Below are positions 9,667-20,093 of a stretch of 36,591 nucleotides of DNA, in pieces. The translations under genes were made by a program, and so were the position numbers. The notes below the pieces were generated by a model. The model did no database searches. It had not been told where the DNA came from and saw only the letters and a list, made by a program, of their open reading frames with translations. Numbering within the stretch: position 1 is the stretch's first letter; each line of letters opens with the position of its first letter. Source of the stretch: Tubiluchus corallicola (lineage: Eukaryota; Priapulida; Priapulimorpha; Priapulimorphida; Tubiluchidae); NCBI GenBank assembly GCA_030141605.1, contig JAQGDQ010001205.1:19026-55616 (forward strand), written 5' to 3'.

Positions 9667-11496
9667 TTATACTTGTAAAGTATTTCTTGAGTGTTTTAAC
9701 CTATGTTTCCTTAAGTAGCTTTGCCTAGCAAAATTAGCTCCACATAGACTGCATAAGTATGGCTTGATTCCAGTGTGAACCGTGATGTGTTCCTTTAAGT
9801 ATCGTAGCTCGCTGAAGGCAGCACCGCAATGTTGACACGAATGAGGCCGAGGGTGCCCCGTATGTTTCAATCTATGGCTCTTCAACGATGAAAGATTAGA
9901 GAACGAAGCTTCACACTGCGAACAAGAATAAGGTTTTTCTCCCGTGTGAGTCATTAAATGCCTTTTCAGTAGGTACGATCGAGTAAAACTTGCCCCGCAC
10001 CATGCACACGTGTGCGGTCTCTCCCCGGTGTGACCCCTCAGATGTTGTTTTAAGCTACCGGGTTCCGTAAACGAAGCGTCGCACAGGTGACAGCCGTGCG
10101 GTCTTCCACCTTGGTGCCTCTTCAAGTGCCGCTGTAGTGTTCCTGACTGGGAAAAAGCTTTGCCACATAGCTCACATTTGTAAGGTTTTTCACCGCTGTG
10201 AGTCAACAGATGGCGCGTCAGCAAGCACTGCTGTCCAAAAGCCGCTCCGCAAAAATTGCAAAGATGAGGTTTGTCGCCCGAATGCGACAACTGGTGTCGA
10301 TTTAAGTTACCCGCACAGCTAAAAGTTGCAGCGCAGTGGGTGCAGATGTAAGGCTTCTGTTTTGAATGCGTTTCTATGTGCATTTTCAAGCTGCTCATAT
10401 AATAGCATGCATAGCCACACTGATCACACTTGTAAAGCTTTTCAGTCTTATGATTCATCAAATGTCTGCTTAAATTTCTGGAATTTTTGAAAGCGAGTTT
10501 GCAGTAGTCACACTTAAATGGCAGTGGTGCAGGGTGGACATTAGGTTCGGCACCATTTTTGTCCAGTGTAGACTCGCATTGACCACTGGCTTGACAGTTT
10601 TTGATTTTGCTAACATGAGAGGTAAGATGTTTGTTGTAATGACCCAACCTGGCAAAAGAGGCCGTACACTGTGAACACTGAAAAGGTTTTTCATTCGAAT
10701 GTTTAAGCAAATGCTGCTTCAAATGACTTGGCCATACGAATGCGGCGTCGCACTGAGTACATTTGTGAGGCTTTGTTCCAGAGTGTTCCATCAAATGCTT
10801 CTTCAAATAACTGCTGCTGGAAAAAGTGCCGCCGCACTTAACGCACGTGAATGGTTTCACGCCGGTATGTGTGAACAGATGGCGTTTCAAGTGACTCGGA
10901 CTAGTAAAGGCACCTTCACAATGCTGACATTTATATGGCCGTCCCTGACTCGCAGATTTGATTAATGGCGTATCTCCTGCAGAGCTCAGAGATGCTTCAC
11001 TTACTACAACATGGTCTGAAGAATCGCGGCTGTTGTCACATTGTTCAACAGTGTCATTGTTTTTCACACATTGTTTAACAGTGTCATTGTTTTTCACACA
11101 TTGTTTAACAGTGTCATTGTTTTCCACAGAATAACAACCTACATTTGATTGGGAGTTAGTAACATTTAAATCAAGCCTAGAACTTGCACTATTGGCAGCA
11201 TCAGCAACTGTCGATTTTCTATTAATAAAGTTACCAAAACAAGACCCGTTTTTGGAATTGCCGTTTGCATCAGCACCATCTTTCGCTTCTGATTCAACTT
11301 TTACGACAACTGCATCTACATCAGTCTGAGAGACAATTTCACTGGATGAACGAGGAAGTCTTTGTAGACCTTGTTCTTCTGACGAATCTGCTGGTTTCAG
11401 TATTTTAATGTCGTACGTTTCGCTCCCGTGATGGGATGCTTCAACCGGCAAAGAAGGCGGCTCTGATTTTACTAATGGACTCTCATCTTCATCCAT
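9667..11496 (-). CDS. 14-finger C2H2 zinc-finger protein (left copy)
   Basis: This is a 609-residue probable nuclear DNA-binding protein. The first ~190 residues are acidic and Ser-rich, with two lysine-in-acidic-context motifs (LVKSEPP and VVKVESE, possible sumoylation sites) and three copies of the decapeptide NNDTVKQCVK. Fourteen C2H2 fingers follow with TGEKP-like linkers; fingers 4 and 5 are separated by about 30 residues. No KRAB, SCAN, ZAD or BTB domain is visible. A strong splice acceptor (ttgctttgcag, intron end at 11517) lies 20 nt upstream of the ATG, so this is a 3' exon. A donor at 13951 would join a short exon reading MAAV in frame, adding 11 residues. The internal ATG also has a good context (agg before, G after). 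The paralog at 17557-19347 differs by about ten substitutions and one repeat unit. DNA target and role are unknown. Confidence 0.93.
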   Translation of the reverse strand: MDEDESPLVKSEPPSLPVEASHHGSETYDIKILKPADSSEEQGLQRLPRSSSEIVSQTDVDAVVVKVESEAKDGADANGNSKNGSCFGNFINRKSTVADAANSASSRLDLNVTNSQSNVGCYSVENNDTVKQCVKNNDTVKQCVKNNDTVEQCDNSRDSSDHVVVSEASLSSAGDTPLIKSASQGRPYKCQHCEGAFTSPSHLKRHLFTHTGVKPFTCVKCGGTFSSSSYLKKHLMEHSGTKPHKCTQCDAAFVWPSHLKQHLLKHSNEKPFQCSQCTASFARLGHYNKHLTSHVSKIKNCQASGQCESTLDKNGAEPNVHPAPLPFKCDYCKLAFKNSRNLSRHLMNHKTEKLYKCDQCGYACYYMSSLKMHIETHSKQKPYICTHCAATFSCAGNLNRHQLSHSGDKPHLCNFCGAAFGQQCLLTRHLLTHSGEKPYKCELCGKAFSQSGTLQRHLKRHQGGRPHGCHLCDASFTEPGSLKQHLRGHTGERPHTCAWCGASFTRSYLLKRHLMTHTGEKPYSCSQCEASFSNLSSLKSHRLKHTGHPRPHSCQHCGAAFSELRYLKEHITVHTGIKPYLCSLCGANFARQSYLRKHRLKHSRNTLQV

Positions 11497-11662
11497 CCTA
11501 GAATGTATTGAAAACTCTGCAAAGCAAGAAATGTAGTTAACTACTTTAATTTAACTGGATGTCAGACACTGTAATTACCTGTTGCATTAAATTGTCAAAA
11601 CAATTTAAAACAATGTTCACACTGGTGTCATTTGCTGATAATTAAATGTCAAATTAAAACAG

Positions 11663-12309
11663 CAAAATCGTCCATAAGTAGGCAGTTAAGCTTTTTATTA
11701 TTCAAATATCCCGAATTTCCATTTCCTGGGGATCATTTTAATACCAAGCTCATTACTCTATGTTATTTCTAAGCTGAGATAATCTACGTTGAAATTAAGG
11801 TGCAGGCTGTGCAGTGAAAAACTTAATGTTTAGAAAATCGCTGTTATAGTTAGCCATTGTTTTCTGTCGCGTTTCTACAAAAACTTAGCAACCGTACAAA
11901 TGTTGGTTGCCAAGGACTTTGAAAGAACGCGTTGAAGTCTGTTTAAATCCAGCAGATGGCTCTTCCAGACAAAGATCTGGGCTTGGCACCAGAAAAAACC
12001 CAAAGCAAAACGAACTACAAAAGCAAAATGACTGCTTCCAGGAGCTATTATCGGAGTGTGAATATACAATTTTTCACAATTGCAGCACTAGTTTCTAGCC
12101 AGAAAAGTGGGTAGGGGGTTAAAAAATTAGATTTCTAGTATTTTTTAAACATTTTTTTTGATAATTTCATGCTAGAATATAAAAGCCCAATATATTTAGC
12201 ATTTGGTTTTATAAAAAACAAAAAATTAACATTTGACCAAATTCTTTGTGCATTCTAGTTTGAAGCATCATAACATAGTTTTAACTATGCCGACTTATGG
12301 ACGGTTTTG
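11663..12309 (-). mobile_element. MITE-1 copy 2
   Basis: A 647-bp member with ends gcaaaatcgtccataagt and acttatggacggttttg. It sits between the zinc-finger gene and the inner end of the left arm, inside the inferred intron of the left gene. Confidence 0.8.
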
Positions 12310-12348
12310 GTTTGCAAGCACACATATAAGCTTCTACAACTTAAAATC

Positions 12349-13776
12349 ATTTTATTTTATTATAAACTTACTCTAAAACTTGTTTCCTTTGATTTTGTAT
12401 CACTTGATTATTGAATTATTTTTGAATTATGAATTTATTCCACAGCAACTCAAACATACATACAAGTTGATATTACATTGAAAAAAACGTAAATAAACTA
12501 TGCGAGTTACTGTGAGGAGGAGGAAGGAGCCTTGAGATTTCGAGTCCTCTTCCAGATAAGTGAAACAATTGACAATTAACATTACATTTTCATCAGTTAT
12601 AACGTACATTAGAACAAAATAAGTTTTGTTAGTAACTTAAGATCAGGATGAGTAAAATTGTGAGTTAATTATACCATTGCAGTAGGTAATTCTTTGATGC
12701 TTTTTTAAATTGATAAAGATTAAGAGTTTTCATTTAACGCGGAATTGATGACCATATTTTAATAGCATTGTATTTTGATGACTGTTTCGTTATATTTGTT
12801 TTTGGAAGAGGGAGTACATAGCTTTCGACTGAATATCTTGTGTAATGATCATGTTGATTTGAAACTGGACTAAAGTATGACTGAAAAGCTGGTGGAAGTA
12901 GTCAATTATGATACTGATACATGAAATGAAGACAATACATGTCATATATTTCTTTCACTTTAAGAGTTTTAACTAACAGACAAGTAAATTATATTTGTGG
13001 AAATTATATTATTATTAGAGATATTAAGTTTGAAGAACTGCCATTTTTTTGTTGAACAAGACGAATGATGTTACGAGTACAGTCAAGAGGTCATTAGAGA
13101 TTGCTAAACAAACATTAGTAGCCAAAAACGCTTTTAGTATCTCATACGCAGTTCTTGCTCATTCGTGCCAAAGATGCGAAACATGGCGATGTTTACAGCA
13201 ATGCACACATTCGAAATTCGCCAGAAAATTATTTAATTCACAAGTTTGTTTTGTTTAATAATAATTGTGAATTCTTTGTGTAATCACACAAATGTGTTAA
13301 AAGCCAATGAGTTTGGTATCAAAATGATCCTCATGAAATGAAGATTCGGGATATGTGAATAACTAGAAATGCTTAATTGCCAACTTACGGATGGCAACCC
13401 CAGCCGAAAGTTAGCCATGGTAAAACATGGCCGAGTCTTGCATCCCCTAAAGAACCATGTTATAATAATTATTGGGTTTTACATTGTAATTAAAGAAATA
13501 AATATGCTTTTATATGACAGTGTCAAATAAGTCATATATGAATCACTTATACGAACTTATAAAATTCCCAGCTGGGTGTGCGATAAAAAATAGAAAAACA
13601 GAAAAGGTATTTTTATTGTTGGCCTGGACAAGAAAAAGTTTATGGCGTATTCTGACTAGAGTTTTCTTGCCGAAAAACTGCTGAGTATTAACCAACAGTA
13701 ACTGCAAGCAAACCTTGTGAAAGATTTTGCATCTCGAATTTTGACAGCTGTTTGTCTCTACAGAAATAAGGAACTG
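12349..13776. other. palindrome loop, left part: no gene recognised
   Basis: AT-rich unique sequence. If the left zinc-finger gene starts at 13964, this is intron. It includes a fragment of MITE-1 at about 13301-13400. Open frames up to 133 codons on either strand show no recognisable domain. Confidence 0.6.
13301..13400 (+). mobile_element. MITE-1 terminal fragment in the loop
   Basis: The segment with tttggtatcaaaatgatcct and gggatatgtgaataacta matches the 3' end of MITE-1 (compare 17295-17390). The terminal repeat is degraded (acttacggatggc). Confidence 0.7.
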
Positions 13777-13951
13777 CGGCGCTATTACACTTTCGCACCG
13801 TCTAGCTTTTCCTGGCCTATTGGTTGTTTTCACGCCTACAGGCCAGAAAGCAGACCAACAGGCGTAATATACACCATATTCCCATAATATTATTGCTGCG
13901 TACGCTTTATAAGTACAGATTAAAATCAGATTAAAATCATGCATTACTTAC

Positions 13952-13964
13952 CTACTGCCGCCAT
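13952..13964 (-). CDS. candidate first coding exon of left zinc-finger gene
   Basis: On the minus strand atggcggcagtag is followed directly by gtaagtaa, a near-perfect splice donor (intron begins at 13951). Joining to the acceptor at 11517 makes the split codon G|AG and continues in frame through 20 nt into the long ORF, so the product would begin MAAVEFSIHSRMDEDES. The intron would be 2435 nt. Phase agreement alone has a one-in-three chance. The donor strength and the CpG-rich upstream block add support. The ATG context is weak at -3 (t). Confidence 0.45.
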
Positions 13965-14304
13965 TAAAAGCTGCACGTGAATAACCGTGTTTACATCACT
14001 GCTGCGCAATCGCTCTCGCGCAGTGACGTAGTGGGCCTTAACCTGTATTTTTAGTTTTTTCGCATAATTTATGATTATTAGGGTTGCAGCTACGGGAGTT
14101 TGTATCGTATCGCGGGAAATTATTTTAGACCACTACAGTTATTTATCATTAATTTTATTTATTACTGTAGTATTATCACTATTAGGTTATAAAAAAGTAA
14201 AGGTTTTTTCTTTATTTCGTAAATGCGGTGAAGATGAAAGTGTGTCACGTGCCTTTTAAGCTAGGCCCTGATAATGCATAAACTAGTACGAAATTCGTCA
14301 CGTG
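13965..14304. promoter_or_regulatory. candidate (bi)directional promoter block in the loop
   Basis: Three CACGTG E-boxes lie at 13974, 14246 and 14299 (the last is gtcacgtgac). A CRE-like tgacgta is at 14024 and tgacgtaa at 14411. The sequence gctctcgcgcag is CpG-rich against an AT-rich background. ATGGCG starts occur on both strands (13964 minus, 14324 plus). Its position between two outward-facing gene copies suggests a shared promoter; this is inference. Confidence 0.4.
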
Positions 14305-14507
14305 ACCACACACACAAACAAGATGGCGATACTGTGTCGAACTGTGAATACAGCGTAATTATGCCTAAATAAGATTAAATTACAATTAGATTAGCGGAAA
14401 CATTCACTGATGACGTAAGAATAATAGAATGATGACTTACGAGCCTAAAAACGAGTAATAACCTATAAAAAGCTAGGCGGTGCGAAAGTGTAATAGCGCC
14501 GGAACTG

Positions 14508-16702
14508 CTGCGAGTTCTCCATAAAAAGTGCTGAGAGCATTCACAGTAAACGGTAAATGATCTCACAGCTACTATCAGAAAAAGTACGGTAAAATTTTTA
14601 TCGATAGTAACTCGTGTTTTTCTCTCACTCCAGTCCAAACACAGCTTACGAGAACATTAGTTAAGTAAATAATTATTATATCTTTTTAAGTAAATTTGCA
14701 ACAACGCTTTCACAAATCTTTTCGGTCTTCTTACAAAAATTAAGCCTGTTATGTTCAACTGTACGTGAATTCTACATTCAGTTATATATACCGAACCGTA
14801 TTACTCAAAAGAGAGAAAAAGAAAGTAAAATCTAGAAAAATCTAAATCAACTTAGTGAAAATTGGTACAGCGTCTTGCAATATGGGGATACTTTCAAGAA
14901 ACAGTGGCACCCAAAAACTTTTCTCTTTTCACGTTATTTCTGCACGACAAAGATATTACGTTTTAGTAGCCTTGGTTTTTCCAAAAAGGGACACAGCTAT
15001 AGGCGCACAACCAAATATTTTAACTCTAAAATACTTATCCAAAATTAAAATAACTGACAACAATGCTATATAAATTACCATCAATAAAAGCAGTCAGGGC
15101 GAAAATAATTGATTGTAATAACAGCATTGAGACACAAAGGAATATAAGTAAGTAAGTTTACTAGTTTATCACCATTTTTTTACAATAGCAAAATACATAA
15201 CTAAGTGATCTATAATTCTGTACAACATACGACAATATGACAATGAGAAAAGTGATTACTGATTAGTGGTGAAGGAACTATAAGTTATCGAGGTCAGCCA
15301 CCCTCTCAGAATTATTAGATATGTATGTAATTAATGGCAAGTACCAAGTAGTTAAGAATTATCAGATTGCATTTAAGACAATTGTCGATTAATTTATAAC
15401 ACAAAGGTGTTAGTTTCTGTTCAATCTTTAAAATATGTATCACGTTAAACTTTGATTATTTTATGTATCCAAAATTATTATTATGGTTAGGACTTAGAAC
15501 TATAGAAAGAAAAAATAATTTTTTCGCTTGTAGCTAGCAAAAGTGGGTAAACATGTTTGTTGAGTCACGAAAGAAAAAGTTGAAAGCAAATGTATCTTGA
15601 AATTCTTTAGGATGAGCAAAAAATTGAGCATTAGCGATTACAAAAATAATAAATATAAATTATACATAAGGAGTACCTTGCCTTCGTAACATACATTTGA
15701 GCTATAATGCATAGGATTTGTGCAGTACGACAGAAATAATCTTATTAATATTTTATTAATTAAAGCCTTGTAATAACCGGATTCAGTGTGAATTGTGCAT
15801 TGCTAATTTTCTTTTACCTAGTATTTAAAAAAACTAAATGCAATATCAACTTAAATAGCATAAGTTGACGTTATTAGTGAATTTAATTTACACTTAATAG
15901 AAAAACCCGCTGGAAATAATAGAGTTACCTCAAGTACAGTGGAAGTAAGGAAAATAGTAGTTACGAATTACGGTTAGTTTAGCAAAAATTACTCTACTTT
16001 TAGCATATCACAGATCTACGAAGAGTTATTGATATGTTAATAAGTTAATTTGTTTTTAATTTCTTGGGGAATAAAAGTCCAGATGTTGGGACTTTGATAT
16101 TTAAGAGAACACTGAATGTCTACAATAATACAGATTTGATATTGTTCAAGATGACTTCTGCTAGCACCTGTACGAGGGAAGTTATGTGTTCGTGTGAATT
16201 TTTGTATTAGAACAATTCTATGTTGTAGAGAATATATTTGACGAACTTTCTGTTACTTGCTGCAATTTCAATTCAGTTAAATTCAAACGTGAATTTATTT
16301 TCACGTTCATGATATAAATAAAACAAATAAGCGTATTTCTTTATTATTTACTGCAAAATAGGTTGGTGAAAGACAATATTGGTCAACCAATAGAGCTATC
16401 CTTCAGTAGATAAAAGCGATACTGGGATGACACTATATATATAAGCAATATTTAACTCACGACTAGAACTGAGAATAAATTATGTTATTACTGTTTTACT
16501 GAGCAAATTGATCTGTTTAAATCTGGCTGATCATTAGTTAAAAATTTCTCTATATAATCTTAAATAACCGTGTGGTGAAAATGCAGTTAAATATATTTAT
16601 ATATATTTATATATATATAACAAAACGATAGACAAAAAGCAAAACAATGATAATTATAACCCAGCCAATATGTTATAAAATGAATATACATAATAAGAGT
16701 AA
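14508..16702. other. palindrome loop, right part: no gene recognised
   Basis: AT-rich unique sequence with open frames only up to 72 codons and no domains. Tatata runs occur near 16592-16620. If the right zinc-finger gene uses the loop promoter, this is its 5' intron, but no convincing in-frame donor exon was found for that copy. Confidence 0.55.
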
Positions 16703-16742
16703 GATTTTAAGTTGTAGAAGCTTATTTGTGTTGCTTGCAAAC

Positions 16743-17390
16743 CAAAACCGTCCATAAGTCGGCATAGTTAAAACTATGTTATGATGCTTCAAACTAGAAT
16801 GCACAAAGAATTTGGTCAAATGTTAATTTTTTGTTTTTTATAAAACCAAATGCTAAATATATTGGGCTTTTATATTCTAGCATGAAATTATCAAAAAAAA
16901 ATGTTTAAAAAATACTAGAAATCTAATTTTTTAACCCCCTACCCACTTTTCTGGCTAGAAACTAGTGCTGCAATTGTGAAAAATTGTATATTCACACTCC
17001 GATAATAGCTCCTGGAAGCAGTCATTTTGCTTTTGTAGTTCGTTTTGCTTTGGGTTTTTTCTGGTGCCAAGCCCAGATCTTTGTCTGGAAGAGCCATCTG
17101 CTGGATTTAAACAGACTTCAACGCGTTCTTTCAAAGTCCTTGGCAACCAACAGTTGTACGGTTGCTAAGTTTTTGTAGAAACGCGACAGAAAACAATGGC
17201 TAACTATAAAGGTAATTTTCTAAACATTAAGTTTTTCACTGCACAGCCTGCACCTTAATTTCAACGTAGATTATCTCAGCTTAGAAATAACATAGAGTAA
17301 TGAGCTTGGTATTAAAATGATCCCCAGGAAATGGAAATTCGGGATATTTGAATAATAAAAAGCTTAACTGCCTACTTATGGACGATTTTG
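16743..17390 (+). mobile_element. MITE-1 copy 3
   Basis: A 648-bp inverted counterpart of 11663-12309, with ends caaaaccgtccataagt and acttatggacgattttg. Confidence 0.8.
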
Positions 17391-17556
17391 CTGTTTTAAT
17401 TTGACATTTAATTATCAGCAAATGACACCAGTGTGAACATTGTTTTAAATTGTTTTGACAATTTAATGCAACAGGTAATTACAGTGTCTGACATCCAGTT
17501 AAATTAAAGTAGTTAACTACATTTCTTGCTTTGCAGAGTTTTCAATACATTCTAGG

Positions 17557-19347
17557 ATGGATGAAGATGAGAGTCCATTAGTAAAATCAGAGCCGCCTTC
17601 TTTGCCGGTTGAAGCATCCCATCACGGGAGCGAAATGTACGACATTAAAATACTGAAACCAGCAGATACGTCAGAAGAACAAGGTCTACAAAGACTTCCT
17701 CGTTCATCCAGCGAAATTGTCGCTCAGACTGATGTAGATGCAGTTGTCGTAAAAGTTGAATCAGAAGCGAAAGATGGTGCTGATGCAAACGGCAATTCCA
17801 AAAACGGGTCTTGTTTTGGTAACTTTATTAATAGAAAATCGACAGTTGCTGATGCTGCCAATAGTGCAAGTGCTAGGCTTGATTTAAATGTTACTAACTC
17901 CCAATCAAATGTAGGTTGTTATTCTGTGGAAAACAATGACACTGTTAAACAATGTGTGAAAAACAATGACACTGTTGAACAATGTGACAACAGCCGCGAT
18001 TCTTCAGAGCACATTGTAGTAAGTGAAGCATCTCTGAGCTCTGCAGGAGATACGCCATTAATCAAATCTGCGAGTCAGGGACGGCCATATAAATGTCAGC
18101 ATTGTGAAGGTGCCTTTACTAGTCCGAGTCACTTGAAACGCCATCTGTTCACACATACCGGCGTGAAACCATTCACGTGCGTTAAGTGCGGCGGCACTTT
18201 TTCCAGCAGCAGTTATTTGAAGAAGCATTTGATGGAACACTCTGGAACAAAGCCTCACAAATGTACTCAGTGCGACGCCGCATTCGTATGGCCAAGTCAT
18301 TTGAAGCAGCATTTGCTTAAACATTCGAATGAAAAACCTTTTCAGTGTTCACAGTGTACTGCCTCGTTTGCCAGGTTGGGTCATTACAACAAACATCTTA
18401 CTTCTCATGTTAGCAAAATCAAAAACTGTCAAGCCAGTGGTCAATGCGAGTCTTCACTGGACAAAAATGGTGCCAAACCTAATGTCCACCCTGCACCACT
18501 GCCATTTAAGTGTGACTACTGCAAACTCGCTTTCAAAAATTCCAGAAATTTAAGCAGACATTTGATGAATCACAAGACTGAAAAGCTTTACAAGTGCGAT
18601 CAGTGTGGCTATGCATGTTATTATATGAGCAGCTTGAAAATGCACATAGAAACGCATTCAAAACAGAAGCCTTACATCTGCACCCACTGCGCTGCAACTT
18701 TTAGCTGTGCGGGTAACTTAAATCGACACCAGCTGTCGCATTCGGGCGACAAACCTCATCTTTGCAATTTTTGCGGAGCGGCTTTTGGACAGCAGTGCTT
18801 GCTGACGCGCCATCTGTTGACTCACAGCGGTGAAAAACCTTACAAATGTGAGCTATGTGGCAAAGCTTTTTCCCAGTCAGGAACACTACAGCGGCACTTG
18901 AAGAGGCACCAAGGTGGAAGACCGCACGGCTGTCACCTGTGCGACGCTTCGTTTACCGAACCCGGTAGCTTAAAACAACATCTGAGGGGTCATACCGGGG
19001 AGAGACCGCACACGTGTGCGTGGTGCGGGGCAAGTTTTACTCGATCGTACCTACTGAAAAGGCATTTAATGACTCACACAGGAGAAAAACCTTATTCTTG
19101 TTCGCAGTGTGAAGCTTCGTTCTCTAATCTTTCATCGTTGAAGAGCCATAGATTGAAACATACGGGGCAGCCTCGACCTCATTCGTGTCAGCATTGCGGT
19201 GTTGCCTTCAGCGAGCTACGGTACTTAAAGGAACACATCACGGTTCACACTGGAATCAAGCCATACTTATGCAGTCTATGTGGAGCTAATTTCGCTAGGC
19301 AAAGCTACCTAAGGAAACATAGGTTAAAACACTCAAGAAATACTTAA
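17557..19347 (+). CDS. 14-finger C2H2 zinc-finger protein (right copy)
   Basis: This 596-residue twin of the 9667-11496 product has the same acidic N-terminal region and the same 14 C2H2 fingers. It has two rather than three NNDTV decapeptide units and ends three residues earlier because acttta became acttaa. Of about ten substitutions, only two lie in or beside fingers (a GAAF to GVAF change in finger 13 and a linker His to Gln). The rest fall in the N-terminal region and the spacer after finger 4. The splice acceptor ttgctttgcag (exon from 17537) is kept, so an upstream 5' exon is expected, but the exon proposed for the left copy lies in the unique loop on the other strand. The start MDEDES has a good context and may be used here. 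The frame is intact, so there is no sign of decay. Confidence 0.92.
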   Translation: MDEDESPLVKSEPPSLPVEASHHGSEMYDIKILKPADTSEEQGLQRLPRSSSEIVAQTDVDAVVVKVESEAKDGADANGNSKNGSCFGNFINRKSTVADAANSASARLDLNVTNSQSNVGCYSVENNDTVKQCVKNNDTVEQCDNSRDSSEHIVVSEASLSSAGDTPLIKSASQGRPYKCQHCEGAFTSPSHLKRHLFTHTGVKPFTCVKCGGTFSSSSYLKKHLMEHSGTKPHKCTQCDAAFVWPSHLKQHLLKHSNEKPFQCSQCTASFARLGHYNKHLTSHVSKIKNCQASGQCESSLDKNGAKPNVHPAPLPFKCDYCKLAFKNSRNLSRHLMNHKTEKLYKCDQCGYACYYMSSLKMHIETHSKQKPYICTHCAATFSCAGNLNRHQLSHSGDKPHLCNFCGAAFGQQCLLTRHLLTHSGEKPYKCELCGKAFSQSGTLQRHLKRHQGGRPHGCHLCDASFTEPGSLKQHLRGHTGERPHTCAWCGASFTRSYLLKRHLMTHTGEKPYSCSQCEASFSNLSSLKSHRLKHTGQPRPHSCQHCGVAFSELRYLKEHITVHTGIKPYLCSLCGANFARQSYLRKHRLKHSRNT

Positions 19348-19439
19348 CAAGTATAAATTCACAGCCTAGTGATTCAAGATGAGATTTTATCAAGCACATT
19401 TAACAGGTGCTTTTTTGGAGCACTGGTTATTATTATTTC

Positions 19440-19557
19440 ATAGTATTAGCATCTAGCCATTGAGTAGTAACATAGAAATAATGACTACTCCATTGTTGCT
19501 TAGTAAGATGAATGGATCAGATGTTTTTGACATTGTAATTTGTTTTGTTGTTTACAA
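19440..19557. repeat. direct repeat flanking MITE pair (right, inner)
   Basis: Inverted counterpart of 8890-9005. The 20690-20915 block is its partner on the same arm. Confidence 0.75.
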
Positions 19558-20076
19558 AGGGATGAGAGTTTTCCGCGGATACGCGGAGTTCCGAGTTTTT
19601 GGAAGACCAGTAGTGCCATTTTTGTAAATCGCGTAAATTCGTTGAGAAAATTTTTACGGACCCAGTACATTATTTCACAAGCTGACCGCTAGATGGCAGG
19701 CCTTCATTTTGTTTACATCATGTACATCAGTGTAACCACGTGTAGATCTCTATGTATAAAAATATAGAATCAATTGTGTGGAGTTATTTGAGTCAATTGC
19801 AGACAGTTTTTATAAACTTTTGCATAGGAGCGGCCAGTACTTAGGCGTTTTTGAGACAATTAGGTATCACGTATCCTTGATAGTTGGGTATTTTATATTA
19901 TGCATGAAACAAGGTAATTGATATTTTAAGTCCACTTACAGGCTCTCTATGGTCACAAAATTGCAATTTGTTGCTGGCTCCAAGGGGACTTTGCCCCTCA
20001 ACCCCAATGGGGCCTAGGTGGCCCCAAAAACCCCGGCCTGTTTCAGAGTTTCTTGCAGTTTGTCATTCTCATCCCT
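19558..20076 (+). mobile_element. MITE-2 copy 2
   Basis: Ends agggatgagag and attctcatccct; counterpart of 8371-8889 and closely similar to 31214-31712. Confidence 0.8.
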
Positions 20077-20093
20077 AAATGTGTGCTTCATAG

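Larger units (their letters stand above)
4114..12348. repeat. left arm of giant inverted repeat (palindrome)
   Basis: The whole stretch is the reverse complement of the right arm (16703 to about 23400-23870). Matching landmarks have nearly constant coordinate sums near the centre (12348+16703; 11496+17557). The sum then shifts outward by about 1.5 kb, explained by a left-only LINE insertion (9033-9598) and larger tandem arrays on the left. Content from inside out: MITE-1, the zinc-finger gene, MITE-2, MITE-1, a hAT-like repeat, 87-bp minisatellite, SINE, 109-bp array and part of an 86-bp unit. By eye, coding sequence is about 98-99% identical between arms and non-coding sequence noticeably less. 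Confidence 0.95.
13777..14501. mobile_element. 725-bp element with 34-bp terminal inverted repeats
   Basis: cggcgctattacactttcgc at 13777 begins a 34-bp sequence repeated inversely at 14468-14501 with one mismatch. Direct gaactg copies lie immediately outside (13771-13776 and 14502-14507), consistent with a 6-bp target duplication. There is no transposase frame. The interior is CpG-richer than its surroundings and contains the candidate promoter and first exon of the left zinc-finger gene. It is either a DNA transposon that supplied a promoter, or an inverted duplication of promoter sequence. Confidence 0.6.

Noticed and set aside
12570-12600. Hammerhead ribozyme (ctgatga on the minus strand; also at 14407 plus)
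   Set aside because: No matching GAAA and stem arrangement around the ctgatga core was found.
13543-13944. 133-codon minus-strand ORF in the loop
   Set aside because: It starts just inside the proposed intron, has no recognisable domain and an unremarkable composition.
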